The position numbers were made by a program, and so were the translations under genes. A DNA stretch of 64,000 bases from Bryum argenteum (lineage: Eukaryota > Streptophyta > Bryopsida > Bryales > Bryaceae). Location: assembly GCA_037043015.1 (NCBI GenBank), contig CM073321.1, forward strand, positions 29,800,101 to 29,864,100. Direction: 5' to 3'. Position 1 is the stretch's first letter; the number at the start of each line of letters is the position of its first letter. This document shows positions 1-11,782 of the stretch, piece by piece. Under the pieces are notes generated by a model. That model made no database searches and was not told the DNA's origin. It worked only from the letters and a program-made list of their open reading frames with translations.

Positions 1-289
1 AACCAGAGCAGGTAACCCTCGACACCCCTCCGGTTCCTGAGACGACCGGAGTGGTTACCCCAGTTGTGCAGATTCACGAGCCGACCGACATATGCCAAAT
101 TGTTATACGACTGCCCGAGACCTTTGGACCGGTAGAGTGGAGTGAGGCCTTGAACGTACTACCCGCGCTACTCAGCCTAGGTGGCCAAACCGGGACTGTG
201 GATACCAACCCTCAAGACGAGCACTGTTCCGAGGAGTCTACGCCCACGGAGGCAGAGGCTTTGACTCCTACCTGTATATGTAGGATCTG

Positions 290-1367
290 ATGAGGGTTTC
301 TGGGAAATTTGGGAGCCGCAGATACTTATCGAGGATTCTGAGTAATGCCTTGGGTCTTTCTGTATTTCTGCACTTCGTGAGAAAAGGTTTAAATTGCATC
401 TCAACCACGTGCACTCTTGTTGTACCCATGTAATTTCCAAGTTGTCTTGTCTAAGTGTGGTCTGAATCCGGGTGTAGAAGTAGGATTCCCTCGTAGAAGC
501 GGTGGTTGCTGCGTTAGCGCCCGCTGAGTGGTTGTTAGAGTGTGCGAAATCAGTAAAAGTCCTAGTGAGAAAGTTCGAGGTGTCTGTGTGCGTCTACTCG
601 CTCCAAATTTTGGTATTGCACTCCAGTTGGGGAGAGAAACCTCGTCGGCGAGTAAAACTGAACCCATAACCGACCTCTTGGATGGGATGTCCAGTTGAGG
701 AAGTCCTAACTGGAAATAGTACCTAAACTTTGCAACGGTTAGCTTGACAAGGTGTCTCATTTAAATCTCGCGGACTGAACGGTGGGATACCGTTCACTGT
801 AATCCGGAATGCGAGTTACTATTGGACTAGGGAGAGGGAGAGGGAGAGAACCGGATAGTAGCAACAATTGTAGGGGATGAATTTTGGAAAGAAAGGTTGA
901 AATTGTAAAAGAGAGAAACCGTTGAAACCTTGATCACCTAAATCAACCGGTAGAGAGTGAAGTAATTCCGCACTCTACAAATTAACAAGAAGGACCCCTC
1001 CGAGGACTTACGGAGGTAAAATTGAATCAACATTTTGTTAACAATACAGTACCCGACTGGTAGTAATCCCGACCGGAGAAGGCAACCGGATCAAAAACTG
1101 ATCCGATTACCTTGGGGTTTTGGCTTTCAGTCGACCGGATTAGAGGAGCAAGAGTGACCTTACTTGTTAACCGAGTAGTGGGTAAAACACTACGGTTGGA
1201 CATATTCTAGTTGTTGTAGAGTAAAACCGGAGCCCCTAACCGCTTAAGTCTTGTTTCAAACTTCACAGAGTCTCCAAGGAACGTTACCCGTAAGGTGGAC
1301 CCTTTTGTTAGGTATTAGTAGTTAAATGGGGTGTTTTTGGTCCTACTTTGTTGGGTAACTCACAACA
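290..1367 (+). repeat. Long terminal repeat-like sequence, family B, copy 1
   Basis: About 1.1 kb of non-coding sequence matched by eye to two other places in the window: 43,950-44,645 (same strand) and 45,082-46,260 (opposite strand). Shared landmarks are the 'ctgatgagggttt' start, the 'gatcacctaaatcaacc' block, a 'cttacggaggtaaaa' block and a 'ccaaggaacgttaccc' block. It ends in CACAACA at 1367, a CA-type LTR terminus. The short ORF just upstream (51-290, plus) has no recognisable domain and may be the tail of the element's internal coding region. The 5' boundary is uncertain. Confidence 0.6.
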
Positions 1368-1375
1368 ATCACCCT

Positions 1376-4300
1376 TAGCATCGTGAACATTTAGAGCATC
1401 TTCATCATTGGAAGTGGAGAAAAAAGTCATATCATCCTGTTCATCACCAAATTCAAAAATGTCATTGTCACCAAAAAATGAATCGTGCTCGACAGGTTCC
1501 TCATCGTCTTCATATACTTGGTCTTACTAAGAATTGAGAATCCAAGTTCTCTCTATACCATCTGCCATCGTTACTCAATTTATCATTTGCAAGCAATTTT
1601 GAGTTGAAATATATGTAGACCAAGTCATCAGCTCTCCCCGGTAGTAACCAATTCCGTTTCTTGTCATGAACATAAGAGTAGCTACTCCAGTTGCGTTCGC
1701 AAGCCTAAGAAGACGCGGTCTGTGCTAGTATTTTCTTTCCAATTGGAGAGAGGAGTCTTGCACAAGCACCTTCAAACTCCCACCAAGAATGTGGAGCTAA
1801 TTTTTGAGTCTTGGGTTCCAACATGTCATGGAATGGAGGACCCTTTACTCAAAATGCAAGAAATTCATTCACCATATCTACATAACCCTCCAGGGAACAT
1901 AGCTTTTGTAAAACGCCCTTGCAAGCTATTGTAAGATCAAGATCATCAGCTAACTCTTGGTTATGTAGTAAATAAGGATTCAGAAGTGCAGCCGCACCAT
2001 GTAAATCAGTTGTCATGAACCGTTTCTGTTGGTAAACTCGTCCTTTGTGGTGGCCACCAAATGCGGTTCTAAAGAGAACGGCGGTGCATGCAAAGTATGA
2101 ACATGCATCTATAAATCACGAATGATATGCCAAGCCTTGCCCGTACTGGGAGCCTTGGCGTCAAATTCTCTCGATGCATAGACTACGGGGGCCACCATAT
2201 CTCGTAATTTTTAGCATTGCTCCCAGAATACGTCGCTCGAAACCACCATTTTGACCTTACGGGAGAATATAATCTTATCTCTAGCTGTTATTGTCTTCTT
2301 TGAGGTATAGGTTGTGAACGAAGGATCAAAAACTACTTGCTCAAATGATGTCTTCACCTCCAACAAGCAATCTATCTTTATGAATTAGCTCAAAAATCTT
2401 GTTTTGCCAGGCATCAGTAGGCTGAATCTCGCCCCATGTTTACAAAACACAACTAGGGGTATTTTCCGTCCCTTGATAAACTTAACCATTCTCTTTGCCA
2501 TGAACATAGTTTTCGCCATCCATCCAGCCTTTTCCCAATCCTCCAACAACAAGTCCATTGCATGTGTCGCACACACTTGCATAAAAATGTGCGGATTATT
2601 CTCAAGGACTATTCTTGAGGCATTGAGCATTATGGAAGCATTGTCTGTGCATACTTGGACAATGTTCTTTGGTCCAACTTGTTCTATGTACTTCAACATG
2701 AGAGATCACATGTACTAAGCTGTTTTTTCTATGCCAATAGTATCTACAACTCCAAGAAAAAGCTCTTTAGCTTGAATCACGAGCATCGCATTCACCAAAT
2801 CGCGACTAGTCACAAATGATCATCCATCCATGGTCAAAGTGCCTGCAAACCTCCAAAGGCTCTCCGAGGGTCTACTATCTAGTTTCTTTTGTAACTAGGT
2901 CTTTACTTCTCCCAACAACCTTGTCCGAATGTCATAGTAAGATGGTAGAACATAGGATTTTTGAAATACAGCAGTCTTCATTATTGCTGCTTTGAACATA
3001 TCATTCCGAGCTACAGAAAATGGTATATTTGCTTCGTAGAAAAATTATGCCCTAAGTTTATCTAACTCCCGCCTGTCCGCTTCTGCAAAAGTAGCTTCAA
3101 ATGAAGATTGTTTGATTTGCTTCATAGATCCAATCATCGGGCAATTATCCTTAATTCTCCTCATAAGGATGGAAGAAGAGGAGGTTGCTCCAACCATAGG
3201 ATTTGCTGAATACATGGCGGTAGCTAAAGAGGACCCTACACAAGAGTCACTCCTAGGGGTTTTTGGAATGCCAAGTTTTGAGACAAACAGAACACCCAAT
3301 GATAGAGTGAGGAAACATTCGACAAAAAATCCGTCCAATTCTTCAGTATATGGAGGTAGCTCCCCGCCACATCTTAAAATAGCTGTCAAATTTGCCTAGG
3401 CAGCTTAGGGCAAAGGGCAGAACTCGGATCGCGATATCCATGAATCTTTTTGTACCTATAATGCCTCAGAGTCCGATTCTTCTTCTTGGAAACTTTTACA
3501 AGACTTAATGAGCATTGTATAAAGGACCCCGACACTTCGCCTTCCTTCTTGGTGTCTAGAAACCAAGGCTCATATGAAGCGGGGCCTATTTTGATAAATA
3601 GGACACCTCAAAGTTCCAACTGTAGTAGGACCGGTACATAGGGAAAAAATGTCAAGAGTTCCTCACGGAAGTCCTTTCTTCCAAACTCAATGCTTACAAA
3701 GCAACATCTACATAACTAGATTATGTAGCTTACAACTCTTGGAAAGTATTCAAAGTTCAGAAGTGAAATGAGACTCTATGTGTCTTCTCTTATATATCAC
3801 CAAACTCTGAATATGACCGTTGCAATTTGAAAATGACATGCTCGAGGGAACGTTAACCATTGCCAAGTAGTTCCCCGTCCAAAGACGGGTCGACCAAGCC
3901 AAGGACCAGTCGCCCGGGCTGACCGCCACCCTGGAGGCCGGTCGCACGGGCCGAATACCAGTTGCAAGGGCCGACAGCCTGCCCGGGCGACCAGTCGCTC
4001 AAGCCGACGGCGAGCTCGGGGGCCGGTTGCTCAGGCCGACTGCCAGGTGAGAAGCCAGTCTCTAGGGCGGTCCGGCTAATCAACGCACCCACATGGCCAT
4101 TTACCCTTTGTAAAAAGTTTAAAATCTCTAAGTTAGGGACGGTCTCTTAACCCCTAGCGGACGTCCACCGAACATCCAGACGTCCGGACGTCGTGACATC
4201 CTTATGCCTTATTGATTATTGGTTGGTGCTTCTCGTTCTCAATCCTTAGAGTCTCTTTGCAAAAAGCACCCAGCTGAGAGTGCTCGCAAGTTTTGTTAGC

Positions 4301-4700
4301 ATGACCTTCTTTATGGTCCAAATAGCATCTTTGGCCATCCGATCTAGCATTGGTACCACTTGAACACATGGTTAAAGCCACTTAAATTTTCTACTCGCAC
4401 AACAAGCTAAAAGCCTATCCATGTGAGTCCGTTTTACGGTGCTTGTTTCAGGCCACGGGAAACACAAAATTGTTGAGCTCAATCCAGTACCATTTCTATT
4501 TTTGGAACAACTTCTTTTCTACTTAAGCTTAATTCATCAACGTCCTTCTTTTTACCCACATCATAATTCCAATGTCGAAAAATATTGGTCGTCAATGCTA
4601 TTACTAATTTCTTCAACCAGACGTCGTATTTCCAATAACCTATCGAGCTATTGAAATGCTCAGACGCTTCCAACTTCTCTACTAATTGTTGTTCAAGCCC
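1376..4700 (-). pseudogene. Decayed hAT-superfamily (DUF659) transposase
   Basis: Minus-strand translation shows pieces of a DUF659/hAT transposase in the right order but in different frames. The DUF659 start ('FFYEANIPF'-like, followed by 'PSYYDIRT') reads from about 3,040-2,900. 'TLTMDG', then stop codons, then 'VQVCTDNASIMLNAS' and 'CATHAMDLLLEDWEK' lie in the open stretch 2,385-2,699. A C-terminal dimerisation-like block ('VHDKKRNWLLPGRADDLVYIYFN') lies at about 1,560-1,690, followed by an acidic tail. Many stops and frameshifts break it, so no functional enzyme is encoded. Terminal inverted repeats and an 8-bp duplication were not found. The N-terminal part (3,045-3,389) has no visible BED finger. 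A related remnant lies at 18.35-19.5 kb in the other orientation. Confidence 0.7.
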
Positions 4701-5049
4701 TCACACAAAGTGTGGTATCCCTCTCTTACTTAATCTACATAATACGCACATAAGTTTTTAGAAAAGTGTTGAGCATAAAAACGAACTCCAATTGCCCTAG
4801 ATTCCACCATGCACAATTTGAGTGGTGCCAAGAGATTACTCCCTTGTTGCTTTTTAGGCTTCTTTTGGCTTAGTAAGCTAGGGTTTGAGGATTCTTACAA
4901 TAATGGGTTTTCATCGATTGCTCTTGAGAGTCATGCGTTGTTTGTTGCTAGGGACGATCGGCTCCATTTAAATCCATATATATTCAAAGCTTACCAGACC
5001 CGTTTCTCCCATCTTATGCGATGCTTGCTTTGTGCAAAAATATATTGAA

Positions 5050-5325
5050 ATCCCTCCATGGGGCTAAATAACGCACTGCACAGCACCAAAAACTAGCTCC
5101 ATAAAGTGGTCAAATATCTAAGGGCATGCAAGGCGCTTTCAAATAAGGCAAAAATCCATTATATACCATTTTTATAACAAGGAAGGCGGGGGCGTGGAGA
5201 AAGAGACGTGATTGCCTGCGCCCTAATCCAAGCCGAGGTATGAGCATTTGCGCTCAAATCTGCACCAGGGCGCAAGCAAAGCACCCCAAACTAAGCGTAC
5301 GCGCGAGCGCTTGCGCCTAGATCCT
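5050..5325. other. Gene-free spacer rich in GCGC
   Basis: About 275 bp between the hAT remnant and the family A unit. It has several CpG-rich 'gcgcgagcgcttgcgcc' stretches and no ORF or recognisable element. A faint resemblance to the primer-binding area near 17,720 ('cgcttgcgcccaga') was seen but is too short to interpret. Confidence 0.4.
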
Positions 5326-7502
5326 TGTTGGACCCTGTTTTTTTATTGGGTTTTTCATAAGTGTAATGCTCACTAAGAGTACGTATAGTATGTAAAATCC
5401 AACCTAAGTATGTAGTAGGCCATATACTATAAGGCAAATAAAGTTTGAATAATGTATGTCATCATTAGATGATAGTTTAGAATTAAAAGGCCAAATTCTG
5501 GAACCCGTATTTCGCATCTAAAATGCAAGGACGGACTGTTAGAAGCCGGAAAGGGGTTTTAAGGATGGCAAGGCGGTGTATTCAAAAATGGAGGAAGTGG
5601 CGCTCGGCTTCGTCGATGAGGAAGTGGGGCCGGATGCGGTTCTGGACCCGGCTGCAAAAGCAGGGCCAAAAGTCATAGTGCTTCCGTCTCCTTCACCCAA
5701 GGCCCATAAGAAGGAGACGGATCCAAACTGACGAGAAGTTCCACCCAGCCGAGGGGAGAGTTCAGTGGCCGATGCAGCAAGAGCGGCTGCGCAAATCTGG
5801 CTCGCCATCCTCGAAATCCTTACTGGGCCGGATAAGCGGAGAAGCCCTGAGGATCCGGATCCGATGATGAGGGTTTCGAACAAGTTTTTTCTGTTTGAAA
5901 AAGTGTATTGCAGATATGGTTGCAAAGTTTGGATGTGAGAGTCTCAACAAAGTGAAGAAGGTGATCGACGCCAGGCCGTCCCGAAGCAAGTGCGGTTGTT
6001 AAAGCAGAAGATCACGAAGTTAACATTCGACAACAGGCGCCTCATGAAACAAGTTAAGTTGATGGACGAGATGCTCGCCGTACAACAGCAAGCTCTAGAG
6101 ACGGCCCACGACCAGATATTCAAGCTTGTGCAGATCTGTGAAATGTCAGCCGAAATACTTCAAAAGGCCAATCTGTTTAAGGTTGGAATCCTAGAGTCAA
6201 AAGTATTCAAGGCCCACACCTTCCGCAAATTCTTGCTGGCAACCAAGACGTACGCCGCGAAGATTGAGACCAGCAACCGGACGGTGAAGACCGCGCTGGG
6301 ATCCGTCCGCAACCGGATCAACGAGCTCGGATCCATTCCAGCCTTCACAGGCACGCCAACAGAGGCTCCGGTCGCACGTCCTCCCCCTGTGGACGTCCCG
6401 AGGACGGATGCAGGACCTTCCAATCCAACCACCTCCAAAGGTAAGGGCAAACAGGAAGCAGAGGCACCAGTCCCAAGCGACTCTCCGGCCAAGATCACCC
6501 ATTTTGTGGCCCAAAGACTCTCGATTGAAGACCAAGAGAAGTCGCCACCAGCCCAAAAGCTTCACGGGCAAGTCGGCATCACCATCTTAGACAAAGAGGA
6601 GCTAGAAAGCGAGGCGGATACTGAGAACGAGAGTGACGAGGAGTACGAGGTCGTGGAGGGAAAGCGGATCAGGACAGGCCGGATTTCAGCGACTTCGGTA
6701 AAACGTCCGAAACAAGGTGTCAGTGGACGTGGCAGGAGGAAGTAGGATGGATTTGAAATCCGGATTAAAAATCCGGCCTTCGCTTAGGAATCCGGACTTG
6801 GACAGTAGGTAGGATCTTTTTGGAAAAGCCAACCGCTTTCTATAGTATAGGCCTAGTAGGAAGACCGGGATCAAGTTTTAAGGTCTCAGAGGTTTTGACT
6901 TTGAGTACTTGTAGGTGAAGATTATGTCACCTCATCATTCCTTACTTGTTAATCAAACAACCTCTTATGCGCATATTCAGTGTGAACCTTGTTTTGTCTA
7001 CCTTTTGAGGTCAAGTGCTTAGAAGTATGCATCTACTGTTTTTGAGTTATAAGTTGGAAGTCAGGAATCCGGATCTCTTGCTAGATTGGATCTGTGCACT
7101 TGGAGTCGTGTCAGGCGTATTGTCAAGTGCCTTGTGTCTTAAGTTGGTCTGGAGTTGCTCAGAGAGGGAAACACCTCTCGCAAACACTTTACAACCTGGA
7201 ACGCCCGGGAGTAAAGTAGGTTAGGCCGGATTGCTATCTGTCCTCCCACTGTTTCAGAGTTCGGTGACTTTGTAGCCTCAGAGGACGGGTAAGGAGCAGT
7301 ACGTGACCGGAATACGTGTATCCGTCCCCTAGCCGGATCCGGATTCCTTGGGGTTTGTCGTTGTAATAGGTATGATAGGATAATAAGGACTTCGTGCGTA
7401 ACCTGCTGATCCGGCCTGAGCGGATTAGTTGTGAGGAGGTAATGAATGCCTAGTGTGTTGAGTGTGTGAGTAGAAGTTAGACGTGAAGGTTTCCGCCACA
7501 CA
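5326..7502 (+). repeat. LTR-like unit, family A, copy 1 (with internal ORF)
   Basis: Starts TGTTGGACC and ends CGCCACACA, i.e. TG...CA termini. Two other copies are visible at about 41,188-43,225 and 47,512-49,271, with conserved blocks: 'gtatactataaggcaaat', 'gaagccgga', the ORF, 'aggatctttttgg', 'gttaatcaaacaacctctta', 'ccggaatacgtg' and 'gcggattagttgtgagga'. The 5-bp flanks (atcct / aattg) do not match, so this is not a clean solo LTR with target duplication. The presence of a coding sequence inside a 2.2-kb terminal-repeat-like unit is unusual. Confidence 0.65.
5860..6745 (+). CDS. Coiled-coil protein encoded inside family A unit (copy 1, frameshifted N-terminus)
   Basis: The open frame 5,990-6,745 encodes about 251 residues. 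It starts with a basic heptad-like helix (KQKITKLTFDNRRLMKQVK), then a conserved segment with 'SAEILQKANLFKVGI' and 'VFKAHTFRKF', then a Pro/Thr/Ala-rich linker and an acidic C-terminus with 'DKEELESEADTENESDEE' followed by a basic tail. The preceding frame (5,885-5,985) reads KKC-IADMVAKFGCESLNKVKKVIDAR, homologous to the N-terminus of copy 2, so a frameshift near 5,985 has cut the original start. No enzyme domain is recognised. It is probably a structural or DNA-binding accessory protein of a retroelement; function unknown. Confidence 0.5.
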
Positions 7503-7602
7503 AATTGGGGATCCTCTTGAATTGCGGGTAGTGGTGTCCGAAACCAATGCTGCGATTCTTGTTAATAGATAATGTCCGCTGAAGTGATCTCCACTCGGGA
7601 CA

Positions 7603-10600
7603 AACTATAGTCTTTGAATAACCACGCAATTGCCTCCCAAGTGGGAATGGGCTGATCGTTGGTGCGCTCATATAGGGCGTCGTAATTGCCCTGATAATCA
7701 GGAGTGGCAGCGAGTTCAACGACCTGAGAGCCGTTGCGGACTATAGTCAGCTCCTCCTACAAATCAACTATAGCCTTCTGCTCGGCAGCGATCTGTCGTT
7801 TAGCCACCTCTACGTGCTGACAAGCTTAACGGAGCTCCTCGCATAGCTGCTAAATCTCCTCTGGGGTCTCCGCAACCCTAATGACCTCTACAAGTTGGGG
7901 GGCCGCCACAACTTGGCCGCATTGAATTTGACATTGTAGCTCTGCGATCTCACGGCGGGCTTACTCGAGTTCCCCACAAACTCCCTCTATAGTCTGGCTA
8001 ACCACAAGGTTGTGGCGCTGTTCCGATAAGCTCTTCTTGAGCTAGGCTATAGTCTGGCGCTGAGCGCGGTTCTGCTCCCGCGTAGTAGTGATGTCTTGCT
8101 TCATGCGCCGTTGGTTCTCTTGCAGCCGGCCAATGGCCTCAACTGCGGTCTTCTTTTCTTGTTGCGCATCTCCCACCTCGTTCTTCAGTTGGTTAATAGT
8201 CGCTCGATTGTTACTTTTCTCCCTTGCCAGCTCTGCTTCCCAATGCTTCACCTACGCTTGCAAATTACTAATTACCTGCTGTTGGTGCTCGTGAAGCTGC
8301 GCAGTTTGGATGCAGGCATTCACCAACATCTCTTGATGGCGCTCGTGAGCGATCGTGGACGCCTGGGACAACGCCAAACCCCGGTCTATAGTCCTTTGTA
8401 GCTGGGCTATAGTCTCCGCCTGCTGGTCAGTATGATTTAACAAGTCCCTAACCCGCTCTTCCATATCAGTCACCGTAGACAATTCGCATGCAAGGTGATC
8501 ATCAAGCTGCTCTCTCTCTTCCACTGTTAGCCTGGCCTCCTCTTGCTGCACCTTTTTCTACTTTGGCTGCTGTCTCGGTTGTGGATTGATTGCAAACTGT
8601 TGCTCTGAAGCTGCCCTCATGCGTTTTGGAGTCGGGCTCTCGCAGCTGCTGTTTGCTACGGTGACTGGCAAAGTTGAGGCGCCTTCTGCAACGCCACTGT
8701 GCATAATAGACTGAGGTACACCTAAAATTTGTGATTCTCAGGCAATGCTTCCCGTTTCTTCTGGATTATTTTTGCCAGCCCTTCTTCTATCACACACGCC
8801 CAATGCAGTCGAATGCCGTTCCATGCTGCCAATGCCATCCTTGTATCTTCAAAAGCAAATTTCAGGTCGATGAAGGTTAGCCATCCCTTCCATGGCTCAA
8901 GAGCTTCATCAATATGCCAACCAGTTGCATCATAAGAGGTAAAATCTCTTGTGAAAATTCTCTTGGCTTTGCTTTGCGTGATGTGTTTGGCTGCGTTCAA
9001 TGGCAATCCATCAATTGGTCCAGGTATGTGTAAAGCCTTGCAAATGGTCTGAGCTGTGATCTGGATTTGGCGATCTCCAATCCAGCCCACCAACTTCGCA
9101 GAAGGGCAGCATGTAGCTTTCGTTTGGCCATGGTCTAGAGTTGTGTTCCTCAATGAACGACCATAGTCTTGCTTGCTTGAGCTTCTCTGCATTTCCTCCC
9201 CATAATATGGTCTTTTTGATCTCCTTCTTTATCATTGTTTTTTTGCCTTTGTCCGTTGTAGGTGCAGCAAGCCGTGATTCTGGTTTGGCTATCACCACTG
9301 CCGGTTCTGCTCTCCTCTGGCTGGCTGGTGGTCGAGAAGTGCGGGCCGCTCCCGCTTTTGCTGCTGGTTCATCTTCCTGTCTTGCACGCCCCATCTCGGC
9401 TTGTCTATAGTTTGTTGTCGACTTCAGTGATGGACTATAGTCAATGATAGCAAGCAATGCTTGTTGGGCTATCGTCTCTTGTTGGCCAAGGTCATCCACC
9501 AAGACTATAGTCATTTAACCTCTTTGATTTAGCCATTGCATTTCTGCTTTTCAGCCTTATGCATCTGTCTATAGTTTTACAAGGTTACCAATTCATCACA
9601 AGGTTCATTTTATTCTTTCCACATTTAGCTTGTTCATACTGCTTTGGACTATAGTCTTATAATCATCTGGCTGATTCAATGTTTGTTCCTTGCATTTCCT
9701 GCTCAATTGTCTATAGTCATGTGCATCTACTATTATCTCTGCTTTTCTATGTTTTGGCCAAAGAAGAGCAATCGATTGACTCACATTGTTGTTGGTACGT
9801 CTGATGGAGCGTCTCCCCTACGATTCCCTTCTTTTAGCCGCCTTGCACCTTGCTGTGCATGTTAAACCTTTGGCTCGGACTATAGCGTGATGTTGAAATA
9901 GGCAGCATGTCTATAGTCTTAGTTATATTTCTATGTTCATTGCCTCACAGATCGACGCTCCCATTCTCTAAGGTCTATAGTTTGTGTGTATCTCATTTGC
10001 ATGTCATCAACTATGTATCCATGACTGTAGTCTGATTGAGGTCCGCTCACTTGTTCTTGTTCATCTGAGACTATAGTCTTTAACTGGCAAGCAGTTCTAT
10101 GCACGTTCTTTGCACAATTCATTCTTGAAAGAGAAGGAAATTATAGGCGTTCATCGTCCATATTTACAGGCTTGCGGTTGATTCTCCCTACCAAGTCTCT
10201 TTCTTCTGCCACTTCGATGACTCGATCTGCTCCACCGTCAAACTATAGTCTTCTCCTTGGTGACCTCCAATTTTCACTTACGACTATAGTCTTTGTTATT
10301 CTGCCTATCTGCTCACTCGCCTCCTTTTCAAGCTTTTGTTGCCCTTCTTCTAAGCAACGACTATAGTCTTAGTGGCTCTATTGTTTGCAGAAATTGCCTA
10401 GGGTCTCCCTTGATGCCTTCTCTGCACATACGTTTGGAAGACTATAGTTTCCTCAGCGGAGAAGAATGCAGACAGAAGAGAGGGATCAAGAGGAGAGTCG
10501 AGGTGCGATGGCTTGGTTGTAACTGCTTCCTGTAACCACCTTTTCAAAATGCTGTCATTCCTGCCTAATCAATGGTCCATTTACTACTCATTCCACTTTC

Positions 10601-10679
10601 GACTATAGTCAGTTCATCCATCGCATGGCGACTCATGATGACCATGCCGTCTTTTAATTACTATAATAAGACTATAGTC
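7603..10679. repeat. Cluster of about 24 copies of the palindrome GACTATAGTC
   Basis: The self-complementary 10-mer GACTATAGTC, exact or with one or two changes, starts at 7603, 7739, 7766, 7985, 8045, 8384, 8405, 9403, 9433, 9503, 9567, 9647, 9709, 9878, 9909, 9973, 10023, 10069, 10241, 10282, 10359, 10440, 10601 and 10670. Exact copies include 7739, 9433, 9503, 9647, 10069, 10282, 10359, 10601 and 10670. Spacing is irregular (21-340 bp, one gap of about 1 kb). The flanking sequence of the copies is not repeated, so this is not an ordinary tandem array. It overlaps and lies upstream of the minus-strand gag-like gene. Confidence 0.9.
7740..9514 (-). pseudogene. Decayed gag-like / coiled-coil retroelement protein
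   Basis: Read on the minus strand, 9,514-9,011 encodes an Ala/Arg-rich N-terminus and the start of a conserved domain. A frame change leads into 9,192-8,722, where it continues ('AKLVGWIGDRQIQITAQTICKALHIPG', then 'WACVIEEGLAKII'). Further on, 8,551-8,042 is a long heptad coiled coil interrupted by stops. The layout (plant-specific gag-like domain, then coiled coil) resembles the ORF at 63,515-61,221, including the 'W..VI.E.L...I' signature. No protease or polymerase is seen beside it. Several GACTATAGTC palindromes fall inside the coding sequence, reading as Thr-Ile-Val/Ala/Asp. Confidence 0.5.
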
Positions 10680-10968
10680 TTTTCCATGACAGCCTGCTTG
10701 CAGCTTCCTTCAGCCTCGTTGTGGGTGTACTATTTTCCACTGTACTTTATTGCAATTTTTGATCTTTAAAATTAAACGTCTATCATTAATTTTGATCCCA
10801 TTGTCTTTGATTGTTTCTCGGTTTCTATATTTAACAAGATTTGCTTTGGTGAAATTTCTTCCTATTCAAATTTTTTTTTTAATTTTTTAAAAAATTTGCA
10901 TGCCCTCCCCTTCTTTAGCATAAAACTTGTCCTCAAGTTTATTATAACTTGAGTCGATTCCCGTTATA

Positions 10969-11319
10969 TCACGTTGGGTGGATATTTCCTTGTAAATCTT
11001 GCATATCCATAGACCTATTTTCATAAGTTTTATGAATTTTGTATGGGCCAAACCACCGCATTATGAATTTCTCTGGAAATTTTTGAAAGCGACTATCATA
11101 TAATGATACCAAATCTCCAACTTTGAGTTCATTGGGTTTAAGTTTGCTATCGTAATAGCTTTTACGCCTATTTTGGATTGATGCCATATGTAAATAAGCT
11201 TGGGCTCTTTTCTCGTCCAATTGTTCTAACTCATAACACATTTGTTTTAAGGATTTGACATCGTCCAATCTATTGTCCATTGCTATACGTAATGATTGAA
11301 TTTCGAACTCAATCGGCAA
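10969..11319 (-). pseudogene. Ty3/gypsy integrase C-terminal domain
   Basis: 116-residue open segment with 'RRKSYYDSKLKPNELKVGDLVSLYDSR' and 'KWFGPYKI'-like sequence (here RWFGPYKIHKTYENRSMDMQD), the GPY/F-type module of gypsy integrases. No chromodomain follows; the frame ends at 10,969, just before the polypurine tract. Confidence 0.8.
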
Positions 11320-11328
11320 AATGGCCTC

Positions 11329-11766
11329 TTAGCTATAAACCAATTGAAATGGTGTATGTTTTGTTGTCACTTTGTATGCCGTACAATAAGCCCATAGGGC
11401 ATCTAAAACCCTTTCATCCCATTCCATATTGGATTCTTGGACGGTTTTGGTAATTATTTTACATAGAATACCATTGGTCTTCCAAGTTTGTCCATTGGTC
11501 CTTGGGTGATATGGTGTTGACTTCCTATGTTTGATGAAATATTTATTTAATAAATACTCAATGATCATATTCACAAAATGGGTGCCTCTATCACTTACAA
11601 GTTCCTTGGGGCATCCAAAACAAATAATTATGTTTTCATAGGGAAATTTAGCAACGGTTTCTGCATCATCCATTTTTGTATACAAAATCAATTCTCCATT
11701 TTTCAAAGGGTATTTGTGCCAAAATTGGATGTAAAGGCATAGCCGAACTAGTTGTTGGTTTACCAA
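11329..11766 (-). pseudogene. Ty3/gypsy integrase core
   Basis: Contains 'FGCPKELVSDRGTHFVNMII' (second catalytic Asp in SDRG) and 'STPYHPRTNGQTWKTN'. In active integrases the last motif is HPQTNGQVEKTN-like and its Glu is the third catalytic residue; here the position reads Trp. Together with the frame breaks this copy is not expected to integrate. Confidence 0.8.
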
Positions 11767-11782
11767 CTCTTTGGCATGGATC

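Noticed and set aside
7603-10679. CRISPR-like array of GACTATAGTC with spacers
   Set aside because: Repeat is only 10 bp, spacing irregular, eukaryotic context; not CRISPR.
10740-10902. 3' LTR of the Ty3/gypsy element
   Set aside because: Follows the polypurine tract with a TG start on the minus strand, but no matching sequence was found beyond 17,757, so LTR identity is not supported.
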